DNA from: Daedaleopsis sinensis
Lineage: Eukaryota > Basidiomycota > Agaricomycetes > Polyporales > Polyporaceae
Length of the DNA stretch: 64,000 nt
Direction of reading: 5' to 3'
NCBI GenBank assembly: GCA_033807695.1
Contig: CM066305.1
Span: 434,001 to 498,000, forward strand
The notes under the pieces were generated by a model. The model was not told the origin of the DNA and did no database searches. It worked only from the letters and a program-made list of their open reading frames with translations. Below, piece by piece: positions 51,369 to 62,048 of the stretch. Position numbers and translations under genes: made by a program. The stretch's first letter is position 1. Each line of letters starts with the position of its first letter.

Positions 51369-54300
51369 ATGTCGTCTTCGCCCACCCCTCAGCCGCTTCC
51401 TCCAGAGCTTGAACACACATTCCCACCGACGGTAAACAATATCGACGGTCCGTCAGGCATAAATACCCTGGTCCCACCTGCGCGCATACAGTCACCGGAG
51501 CCTATCGACCACGCCGAGCTTGAGCTCATGCGCACTCGTGTCCAGCGATACTCGCTCACATCAAGCTCCTCCAACCCGAGGGAGTCCGAGCTTGCCGCAA
51601 TGGTGCGCACCTACATGCTTGTCTCGACCGCAAACTCCTGAACACCCCCAAAAGGTATTGCGTCTGACTTCTCATCTCTTGCTTCATCCGTCTCCCGCAC
51701 AACTCGCTTCTCAAGCAGAGACTATCGCAGACTTGACCTTCCAGAGAAACCTGCTCCTCACGGAACGAGCTGAAGACAGTGCCCGTTGGCAAGCGGAGAG
51801 GGAATGCTGGGACAGGAGCGCAGACGCGTTGCTTCTGAAAGCGCGCGTCGCCCAGGAGCCTATACTCAAGGATCAGGTGAGTCTCCCGTACGTGGATCAT
51901 GGTCAGAATTCTCGAGTTATACCAATCACGACGCGCAATGACCGATTTGAAGGATCCGGAAGTTCTTGGGAAATCGGTTGGAACATGAGACATTCCGGCC
52001 GATTTCTCAGAAATCTCCAAGCGGTAGAAATTCGTCATTACGGAACCGTTTCCCAACCTGTAAATGGGACATTGAATAGGTAACCGGGCTCAATGGCTGG
52101 ACAGTGTCTTGACGGTCTTTGTATTCTGTCTGTATCTGCCACAGACCAAAGGCTAGCACACTGCAATAGGATACGAAGACTGTTAGGCCATTGTCAAAAC
52201 GACTTCCGGCTACAGGACCGCGTTACCTTTCCAGCCACCCATCCAGAGGCCGGGAGATCGTTCGAAATTGATGACTTCCCTGCCTTATGATATGGGATTT
52301 GGCCGGGATGTCTCACTGAAGGCCTTTTACCCTTCAATTTCCAAGCCATGAGTTTGGCCAATTTACGTCTTGAGTTTAAGAGTCACACCGTCGCATGGAT
52401 GCCCCTACCATGATGCGTCTGCGGCATGTCCATTTGTCTAGTCAATGCGCTCGTACAACGTGCCTGATCGCTAGGGATGCGGCGGAAACAGCGGGACTAG
52501 CTCTTGAACACGAGGGATGCTTCGCTGCGCTTGGGCGCATGGAATATGGCTGCAGCGCATTAACAAAACCGAGCAGATGGTGTCACATCGGTGATATGAG
52601 ACTGGACTGTTGACGAGGGTGTCTGGGCACTGTGCGTGAGTGGGAAAGGGTATACACGGCGTGCATCCCTAGATTTCAATATGCTGAGTCGATATGATAT
52701 GTTTATGACATACTTCATTGACAACGTGTTTGAGTCAGTGACAGGTAAGATAGAGAATCTATGTCTTAGTACACCGAAATCTGGGGATGTTTGCTGTGTA
52801 TTGGGATATTCTGTTGTGTTGCGCATCCTCATCCGGTTGCGACCTTAGGTATGACCAAATTGACTGAACACCTTCACAGGACACCCATCGTTACATTGTG
52901 CGACTGGAGGACGATGTAAAGGCATACCGTCGCAGAGTTCGTGAGCCATCTTCGATCCTGCTTTCTTACTCCTCCCCTCATCCTATATTGGCCCTCTGAT
53001 CAGCTGAACGACACCCAAAACCGTTTGTCCGCTGTCGAGAGCGAACTGGCTCGGATCAAGCCTCTTCTTGCCATGCAGGCCACTGTTCTCCGTGATTCTG
53101 AACTGTGGCGATCAGAGGCGCTCTCAGGCATTGTCTCCGAGCGACTTGGGAGCTTTGGGAAGAAGTCGAAAGGGAAGGAACGCGCGGCGCCTCCGCAGGA
53201 AGCGACTATCTATACTGCGACCGCCTTGAACGGGCACACCGCTGGGCGGAGTGTATTCCATGCGCAGGATGACATACTGGCTATCAGTCCTACTCGACCA
53301 CCTACGACTATCGCCCCAGAAACCGCAGCGCCCTATCATTCGCCACCAGGACCTTCCCAGCCGCTACGGCCGCCTAAGTCGAAAGCTGACAAGCACCAGC
53401 GCAGAGAACGCGAGAGGGACAAGGAACGCAAACATCGCCATCGTACCGACCCCTCCCCTCTCCTCGCAGACGCCCGCGCGGAGTGCATCCTCGTCGCCGC
53501 GCGCAAGCTTGGTCGCGTCCGCGCGGGTATCATCTCTGGCTTCGTCAAGGAGCGCCACAAACTTGAACGCGAGGCTGAAGTCCTCCTTGAGAACGTCAAG
53601 GAGCGTGCTGAAGCCGAACAGAGCGTACGACGTATTCTCCAGATCCCCGTTGAGGCACAAGCCACCACCCCGACGGACACGCGAGGTCAGCATGACTTGG
53701 AGGGCTCCTCCAGCCCAGCGATACCCCTGGCACTCGCGGCGGGATCGCCCGCGAGCGCTACCAGCCCGACCCCGCGCAAGCTCGCTCCTACCCCCAGCCC
53801 GTTTCCCGCCCGGAACGTGCAGTTGGCGCGTGCGCAGCAGATGCCTACTCACCTCCATCCCTCCATGCAGCCGTACCCCACCGTCACCCAAGGCCAGCAT
53901 CCGCACGCGATACCCCATCCTGGCTTTGTGTACTATAACCCTGGATCAGGACAAGGCCCGGTACCTATCATCATGCCCATGCCGTGGGCGGTGCCCCCGG
54001 GTACGCCCCCAGGCCCGAGTGCGAACGTGAAGGCGCGCCAAACGCAGCCGCAGGCGCGAGCGAGGACCCCTGCGCGCGGGCAGAGCGGCGTGGGGGAGGG
54101 CCCGTCGACGCCGATGGACTCGCTCGTGAGTGCCGCGCGCACGCTGATAGAAGACGAGGACTACGACGAGGACGGCCCCGGTGCGGAGGGCGGGGCATCA
54201 CCAGCTGTCGCGGCTGTTGATGCGAGCGTAGAAGAGCCTGACTCGCCAGCTCCCGTGCGCCGGCGGGGGACGCGGCGACGCGCTGCGGATCCTCCGCCCG

Positions 54301-55616
54301 AGAGCCCCGTTCCAAAGCGACGACGCGTCGCACCGGCGAACGGGCTCTCGAATGATGTGACTGCTAGCACTAGCGCAAGTACCAGCAAGCCCACGCGCCG
54401 TACCAAAGCTGCCGTAGCTGCAGCCTCGGCGTCTGCAGATACGGAGAAGCCCAAAGCGAAGGGCCGTGGGCGCGGACGAGGCAAGGCTGCACAGACCCCC
54501 GTTACCGACTCCGTGGGCGATGAACAGGCGGAAGCAGACGACGGTGGCACATCGCGGCCTCCGCCACAGGTCGCGCGGATCCGCAGCGCGCTGGACGTTC
54601 TCGCAGACCAGGCCGCGCAAGAGCAGGAACGGCGGCCGTCGATGGACCCTGTGGATGATGCGCCCCTGGGCGAGGATGCCGAGTCGCCTGCTCCTGGCGG
54701 TGCAGTGAGGAGGAGTGCGTCGAGGGGGAGGGGACGGGGACGGGGCAGAGGGCGGGGCAGAGGGGCGAGGTCGAAGGGGAAGGAGAGGGTTATTGAGACT
54801 GTGGCGACTCCTGTGGAAGATGTTCCTGTCCTGCCGACTGACGTGGAGGATGCGGACATGGACTTGGGGACAACGCTTGACGTTCGCGCGGAGCAAGAGG
54901 CTGTCATGGAGGATATTCCAAACGTTGAGCCACGCCACGATCCCGAACCTCAGCCGAATGCAACCAGGTCTCCACCAGAGATTGTCGAGGCAACGCAGCC
55001 GGTCGAAGAACTCTCCCCAGAGCCTGCTCGGATCCCTTCCGTCACCCCGGTGGTGCTTCCCGCCTCTCCCGGTCCACATCAGTCCATCTCGCACGGCGAG
55101 GTTGAAATTGAGGCGGAGCAAACCCACGACAGTCCTATCCCGACACACGTCGCGTCAGACGTCGCGGAGGCAGTAGAAACTGTCCCTCAACGAGGTGAAC
55201 CAGTGGAGCTCCCTCGATCTCGATCTCCTACCGGCGGCGACGGCGACATCGCACCTGATCAGGCCGCGATGCTACTCGCAGAGCATGACGCAGACGTGCC
55301 TTTAGAGTCCAAGGACGCAGCGCAAGACGAGTCTCCTGTAGCTGCCCCAATTCCGCCTCCAGAGATACCGGCTTCTGCCATACCCGACGCTCCAGCACCC
55401 GATCCGTCTGCAGTGCCCGCTTCTGGAACGCCTCCGCCTCCGTCTCCGCCTGCATCCGCATCGCTCCCGCCACCATCGCAGGTGACAGCGACAGCAGCCA
55501 TCCCTGTGCCGTACTTCGACGACGAGATCCAGAGCGGGGACGAAGACGCCGAGGGCTCCCTCGTCGGAGAGTCGGACACCGAGGAGCAGCCTATGGCCGC
55601 TGTTATCCACCGCTAG
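51369..55616 (+). CDS. coiled-coil protein with RGR-rich (AT-hook-like) basic clusters
   Basis: Five exons (51369-51447, 51546-51602, 51719-51876, 52880-52936 and 53004-55616) give 987 residues. Frame continuity supports the last three joins well. The first two exons are a best guess: they give NNIDAILAHIKLLQPEG and then ETIADLTFQRNLLLTE. The N-terminal 170 residues form coiled coils (LEDDVKAYRRRLNDTQNRLSAVESELARIK). A basic KERKHRHR region and another helix (LEREAEVLLENVKERAEAE) follow. The long disordered part carries KGRGRGRGKAA and SRGRGRGRGRGRGRGARSKGK, resembling AT-hook or RGG/RGR nucleic-acid-binding stretches, plus KRRR clusters. A nuclear, DNA- or chromatin-associated role is inferred. 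The third intron is 1003 bases, against about 60 elsewhere. Confidence 0.7.
51877..52879 (+). other. 1-kb intron, probably enlarged by an insertion
   Basis: Flanked by GATCAG|GTGAGT on the left and TTCACAG|GACACC on the right. It is about 15 times the usual intron length in this window and contains repeat copy 2 (52660-52802). No long frame is present inside. Confidence 0.7.
52660..52802. repeat. dispersed repeat, copy 2 (inside an intron)
   Basis: Matches 44361-44520 in direct orientation; see that entry for shared blocks. It lies in the unusually long third intron of the RGR-rich coiled-coil gene. Confidence 0.75.
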
Positions 55617-56475
55617 GCGGGGGTTTCATGTCGTCCTTGTCGTCGTTTGCATTGATTTCCGATTCGGAGGGGGATCTATTGTGTGTGAGATATTTGTTGT
55701 ATACTCTTGTGTATCTGCTGGTGGGACGTTGCTGTCCTCTATGCTCTAGATCTGCTTCGTGCTCATCTGATCTTTTTTGATTATACGTTGAATGTCACCT
55801 TTGTAGCATCCAGTTTTCGTGTGGACACGGGGAACAGACTCGGAGACCGTACTTTTGGTGTCCGAGCGCGCATGCCAGAGCTACGGGCTCTATCTTGGAG
55901 CCTCTCCTTCGAAATCTTCCACTACTACATACCACTCACAGTCAATCGCCGCTTCTCTTGCAGCGACATATCACCACCGCTATTCTTACTGCAAAACTAT
56001 TCAGTATACGTAGGCATCCGCCAGCGCGTATGTAAGTGATGGTTGCTTTGGTAATTAATCGCAGCCGCACTCAGCCATTCTTCCGACAGCGGACACCAGC
56101 TGCAGCGCGACATGTCGCGCCCGCGGCGCGTCGCCCTCCGTCAAGGCTCAGTGAAATATTCCCGATTCATACAAACAATGCCTTCTTCTGCGCTCATGCC
56201 CACATATGAAGTTCGCGCAAGAGTGGCCTTCTCCGCCGGTGAATGTGTCGACACAATGCTACGAGGAACACCCATTGATTCCCTTCCCATGGAGGGCCAC
56301 GGGAGAGCGCAGCCTGCTATGTATGTCGTACTCACCAACAAGATTATTATTGCCTCCGCTCAGCTCACGCTATCAACTAATTGAGATGACGCTGTCAGTG
56401 CTACCCGACATACATAAGGCCCTTTACTCGACGCGCAGGCTGGCAGCCCCTCCAGTCCTCGGACCAGCCTGAGAC
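55617..56475. other. intergenic region upstream of S53 copy C
   Basis: About 860 bases. A weak TATA-like TACATAAG lies about 60 bases before the protease start codon. No gene or repeat is seen. Confidence 0.5.
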
Positions 56476-59016
56476 ATGCGGTCGCTCTCTCTCTGGCTCC
56501 CTCTGTTTCTTGTCACAGTTGCGGGCGCGCTGCCGTCTGGCGACTGCGCGCACAAAGTAAAGGAGAGCGTCCCGCCGCCTCGAGGATGGACGAAGTCCTC
56601 GCCGGCGCCGGCTGATCATGTCGTCGAGCTCCGCATTGCTCTCCCGCAGTCCAACTTTGAGCAGCTCGAGAAGCATCTCTACGAAGTCAGGTCAGAGGTC
56701 TTGCTACTCGATCCGTTGCGTCGATCTCTAAACCTAGCTCAATACATTCTCTAGTGACCCCTTCCACGAGCGCTATGGGGACCACCTCAGCAAGGAGGAG
56801 GTGGAGGCTCTCATTGCCCCTCATGACGAGAGCGTTCACCTTGTGAATGAATGGCTTGCGTCGCATGGTCTCTATGAGGAACACTTGTCCCGCTCTCCTG
56901 CGCGCGACTGGGTTATCGTGAAGGTCCCCGTCAGCCTCGCAGAGGAGATGCTCAAAACTGTACGTGCTTCCCTATCTCACAACATCCCACGGCATGCCGG
57001 CTTACACCATCCATTTCTCCCTGTGTCGCCAGGAATACCACGTCTGGACGCATGACACTAGTGGTGACGCGGTCGTCCGCACGACCGCGTACAGTCTCCC
57101 AGAGCACCTCCACGAGCATATCGAGCTCGTCCAGCCCACGACGATGTTTTCGCGCATGCGGAACCTCAAGTCGACGGTCCACCTCGACCCCGTGTCGGCA
57201 TCCGTCGCCAAGGTCGCGACCGATGCGCCCCCGATCAACGTCCCCTCCGCCGCGGGCGGAAAGGTCGACGCGTCGTGCAACGGGACGATCACGCTCACTT
57301 GCCTGCGGGAGTTGTACAACGCCGTCGGGTTCACACCGTCGGCAGAGAATGGGAACCAGATCGGGATCACCGGGTACATGGAGGAATTCGCCAACATCCA
57401 GGATCTCCAGACGTTTTACGCCGATCAGCTCCCTGCTGCTTTGAACACGTCGTTCAAAACCATTCTCATCAATGGTATGTGGAGTGCACATGCTTAGGGG
57501 CGCACGCAACGGGATGGACGCCGCTGACTGACGTGGTCAACCTACAGGTGGGCAGAACGACCAGAACATTTCCGAGGCAGGCGGCGAAGCCAATCTAGGT
57601 AAGTGCTTAGAACGGACAGCGTCATCGGGCTGTCTGACGGTGTCTACCTTCACAAACAGATGTGCAGTTCGCGTTCGGTCTCACATTCCCGACGCCGGGT
57701 ACGTTTTTCTCTACGGGTGGCAGCCCGCCGTTCATCCCTGACGACCTCACCCCGGACAATACCAACGAGCCTTACTCCGAGGTACGTACCCTCCATTTCC
57801 CCGATGATCTTCGTCTTGGCACTCAATCGGAAGCCATGAACATGCAGTGGCTCGACTTTATCCTCTCTCAAGACAACCCTCCGCAGACGATCTCTACCAG
57901 TTACGCAGACGACGAACAGACCGGTACGCATACGCAGCATCCGCCATTGCCTTTAGGTTAGTTCTAAAGCTGACTATTTGTGGGCACAGTTCCTGTCAGT
58001 TTCGCGAAACGCGTCTGCGCCGGCTTTGCGCAGCTCGGTATGTGGAGTCACTATTGCACCCGCCTGCGAGCCCGCCGCCAGCCGTTCAACTGACACGCAA
58101 CTTGAAGGTGCACGCGGTGTCTCATTGTTGTTCTCCTCTGGCGACGGCGGTGTCGGAGACGGTGAGGAAGACCCAACGCTGCAGGAGTGCTTTACCAACG
58201 ATGGCCGCAACGTTACACGATTCGTGCCACTCTTCCCTCCCTCATGCCCTTTGTGAGTGGACCTCCGCCCTATCCTCACCTCTACAGGTCACTGATGAGC
58301 ATCACCATTCGTCGTTGGCTGTGTTTGCACGGATGAACTATAGCGTGACCGCCGTCGGTGGAACGTTCCGTGTGCCCGAGACCTCTGCCCCATTCTCGGG
58401 TGGCGGCTTCAGTGACGTCGTACGTCGCCCTGTTCTCCGCAAGCCCTCAATGCTACCACTTCACTCACTATTGTCCAACCTTGCAGTTCCCGCGCCCAGC
58501 CTACCAGCAGGCTGCCGTGAACAAGTTCCTCAAGACTCTCGCACCAGGCACCTTCGAGGGCCTGTTCAACCCGAACGGCCGAGTGCGTCTCCTTGACTCT
58601 GACATAATCTCCGGATCCCCTCCCTGATCACTACTTCGCTTGTCCTTCTCCAGGCCATCCCAGACGTCGCAGCGCAAGCCGCTTTCTTCCGTGTCTTCTT
58701 ACAAGGCCGCCCCGTCTCCGCCGCCGGCACCTCCGCCGCGGCGCCGACGTTCGCGGGCATCGTCTCGCTCCTCAACTCGGCGCGCCTCTCGCAGGGCCTG
58801 TCCCCGCTTGGGTTCCTGAACCCGCTCGTGTACGCGATCGAGGCCGCCGCGCCCCAGGCGTTCAACGACATCACGACGGGCAGCAACCCCGGCTGTGGCA
58901 CGCCCGGGTTCAACGCGACGAAGGGCTGGGACCCCGTCACGGGCGTCGGCACGCCAAACTTCGAGAAGCTGAGGGCACTTGTGACGGGCGGGTTTGCACA
59001 TTTCAAGGGCGAATGA
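56476..59016 (+). CDS. S53 sedolisin-family protease, copy C
   Basis: Eleven exons (56476-56690, 56755-56959, 57033-57474, 57548-57598, 57660-57781, 57848-57923, 57990-58037, 58108-58252, 58344-58419, 58487-58582 and 58654-59016) give 612 residues. Signal peptide ([15 protein letters not shown]), pro-kumamolisin activation domain (about 25-190), then the S53 domain. Predicted active residues: Glu341 and Glu345 in NEPYSE (Glu in place of the usual Asp), the Asp of [10 protein letters not shown] and Ser519 in AGTSAAAP. Exon lengths and phases equal those of copy A except for the last exon. Likely a secreted acid tripeptidyl peptidase. The sequence is closest by eye to copy A in the prodomain. 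Confidence 0.93.
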
Positions 59017-59395
59017 GGTATGCAGCGGTACGAGAGCTCGCGGCACATGTGCTCCTAGGAGCGAGCGACCGTCCTGCGGACCTTAAGAAATGATCGACTA
59101 GTCGGAACGCGGCTCTCCCCCCACGCGTGTGGTTAATCTGCGAAAATGTGTATCTCTTCTTGAATCTCCTGCTCATATCTGTCGCTGTTTCCAAGCGGCC
59201 ATATTTCACCCCTGATATGTACGGAAGCCATATTCAATTGGGAATAGTCGGGGGTCGGAAGAGCAAAGATCTACGAAAGAACTTCAACCTGAACGTTGCG
59301 ACCCAGACAGCCAGGGCAAACAAATTGTGCGTCACTGGGACGGCGGCGAACATCAGGCGAAGGTTATTAATATGAATGCGCTTGAAAAACTGCTT
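59017..59395. other. short region between convergent genes
   Basis: About 380 bases between the stops of S53 copy C (+) and F-box-type gene 2 (-). No feature is seen. Confidence 0.6.
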
Positions 59396-60834
59396 TCAAA
59401 CCACGCTCCGAGCTTGCCATTCCGACCACATGAGACGTGGTGCGTCTAAGAAAGCGAGATTGCACTCCATCGGGTAGCTGAGGTCGACATGGACGACCAT
59501 ATTCGGAGAGATTCCAATGGTCGCGATCCTGTCATGCAGGTCGCGAACCCCTTCGTCATGCACATCCTGATCGGTCGACTTGTCGCTCAGCAGCACGAGC
59601 TCCGCGGCAATCTCTGGCACGGAGTGGTGGCTACCGTCACGTTGCGCCCGCCGCCGGGCGCGCCCCTGTACGGCCTCGTTGTACTGTTCTGAAGACGGGC
59701 ATATCAGTCAGACGACTTCACCGTGCAGCACGAACACTACGGTGGTCACTCACTCGCAAGTTCCACAAAGTGAATCACAAACGGTTTAGGGTGCGGCGGC
59801 GTACTGACTAGCCCGCTTGATAGCGAGAACTGCATGTGGGCGAGTTTCGGCGAGTTTGACACCCAAAACGAGAACGGACGCGTGAGGTAGTCTGCGCCCG
59901 TGAATAGGTGCCATCGCCGCAGCTCCGGGAAGAGCGGGCCCATGACTGGCGCATCCTTCTCGTCACTGCAGAGGAAGGTGGGGAGCGACCACGTGAAGGA
60001 CAGCTCGCGCAACTTGCTGAACGGCCTGCTCAATGTGACCACATAGGGTTCGGAGCCCTTGGAAAACATGTCGCCTTGGAAGTAGAGCGTCTCGAGCTCG
60101 TCCGCGACGAGGTCTAGCAGCTCTTCGACGGCGGCGTGGTAGTCGGCTTCCACCCTACTCTTCCACCCCGCCCGACCGCCAGGCACCCAGCTTTGCGGCT
60201 CGGGCCTGTCGTCATTGGGAACGATGGTGTGCTCTACGCACTGCTCTCCCGGCGGATGGAGGCAGGGGCCGTACCCCGGTTCGTGGAGCAAGGAGGGAGA
60301 GTTCTCGATGCAGAGGTGGCGGAGCTTGGTGGCGGACGCACCCGGAGCCGCAGCGCGGGCCTCCTTGAACTTCGCGAGGAAGGTCTGGAGGCGGCACAGC
60401 GAGCCGGAGCGGAGCGAGACGGAGAAGAAGCGGCCGACGGTGGAGATTTCGCGGATGTCGCGCGAGACGCGGGCGAGGGCAGAAGCCGTCCGCCCGCCAT
60501 CCGTGCACGCGTACATGACGATCTGCTCGAGGATCTCTATCGGGAGGCGTTCGAAGGAGGAGGGTGTACGCGTGCGCGACGATATATAAGCCTTGAGGGC
60601 TTTCAGTGCGTTGAGGCGCGGCGTTCTTACTTGGGGCCCTAGCAAGCTGGATCGTTCAATAGCATCTGTAGTAGATCTGAATGAGTAACAGAGACGCTGT
60701 GCGCCGTGGGCATAGCGCGTACCTGGGCCACCGCTACGCCGCACAAGCAGACGCGACGAGATGGCTCTCGCGTTCAGGCGCAAAAAGCCGAGCTTGCGGC
60801 TCTCTTGCGGCTTGGTCTGGATCAGAGTAGACAT
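59396..60834 (-). CDS. F-box-type protein, paralogue 2
   Basis: Two exons (59754-60834 and 59396-59688) give 457 residues. The F-box-like core is at about residues 92-130: FERLPIEILEQIVMYACTDGGRTASALARVSRDI, to be compared with LPPELLHLLFLYACTDGG in paralogue 1. The downstream region has the same landmarks (YHAAVEELLDLVADELETLYF, FSKLRELSFTWSLPTF, LRRWHLFTG, SPKLAHMQFSLSS). A substrate-adaptor role in an SCF ubiquitin ligase is inferred from the family. A 46-base GT/AG segment near 60675-60722 could be an intron near the N-terminus; unspliced, it stays open. The second exon is needed for VPEIAAELVLLS and ends in WSEWQARSVV. Confidence 0.75.
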
Positions 60835-62048
60835 TGTGATCAGATCTGCACACGGTAGTAGTCAGCGGGGATCCGACGAGTTTCGAGTAGTACTGCTGGT
60901 CAGCCAGTACGCACCTGCTAAGCACTGTGAGTTGTGCAGTGGAATGTTTTTTTTTCAGTAAGTGATCTTTGCACCTAGTTATAGCGGAAGCCAAGTCTTG
61001 CGTCTAGCCATCAGGAATCCAAATCAGCGTGAAACAATTAAGCTTCCATTCTCCTAAACAAAAGATGTATTGTCTAGTGGAATTGAGCCATTGGCTCCAG
61101 AACAGACCTGGTGACTGAGGTAAGGTCGAGTTTCTGGCTTAAGCGTAACAATTACGCATGGGAAGATTGGATCCCGGCGGTAGACAAAAGAGACGAGGGA
61201 ATTGAACGAGGTTGAAGCCGCGTTGAGCGCTACCAGTGGGTAGCTCGTTCAAACGTTCAACGTTCGTCGCTCATCGACGTCGCTCAGACGTAGCGCAAAC
61301 ACCCTGCATAATCATGATGTACGAGATGTCGCGCGGACGGACGTACGACGCTGACCAGTGCCTTCACGGCTTTCGAGCGTCTTGTAGGGCGGCCGGGCGC
61401 CCGCGCTGAGAAATTGTTGTAAGATAAGCTACCGGTCTCTCGAAGCCATGGTGCCGATGGCATTAGACTGCTCGTTTGTAGCATTGGGCTGCTCGTTTAC
61501 GGCGTTGAGCTGATCGGGGTCTGCAGGATCGATACCGAAGCCCCACCAAGTTGTCCATGCACAATAGCGTTCGCGTTGCCATTGGTGACTGGGACGAATA
61601 GATATCGTGGTTTGCAGGAAACCACGAGTAGGGATAAATTAGCTCTGACCTTGCCTTTTTGTTCGCGTGCTGGGAGGTGGATCAATTGTCAGACTAAGAG
61701 TCAGTAGCGGAGGCAGGAACGTGGATGGCGCTTTAAGCGCCTCGTTTTGGGCTGGGCCTGTAGTCTCGGTACCCAGATGTGCAGCTTCTAGTTCAACAAC
61801 CTAAGGCTGCCTGTGGAGGAGTGTATTTCGGCCAGCTCAGCTTGTAAGTCACTGGGGCTAATAGAATCAGTACCCTTGACAACTCAAGGTATGAACATGT
61901 CCGAGCGCCCCCAGGGCCCAGAGGGCCCAACTTCAAGCGTGGAGTCCCCTGATCATACCCCAAAATCTGAAGTGATTTGAAGAGCATTTATATTACAAGC
62001 TAAAGATTGCATTGCGTACTGCTGTTCATCGCTCGTCGAGGCACTTTA
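60835..62048. other. intergenic region between F-box-type gene 2 and CCT3
   Basis: About 1.2 kb. It includes a T-run near 60948-60957 and repeated GTTCAAACGTTCAACGTTCG-like motifs around 61248-61268. No gene is supported. Confidence 0.5.

Noticed and set aside
54161..55148. Long minus-strand frames (248-316 codons)
   Set aside because: They are complements of the RGR/Pro-rich exon with no initiation context or motif.
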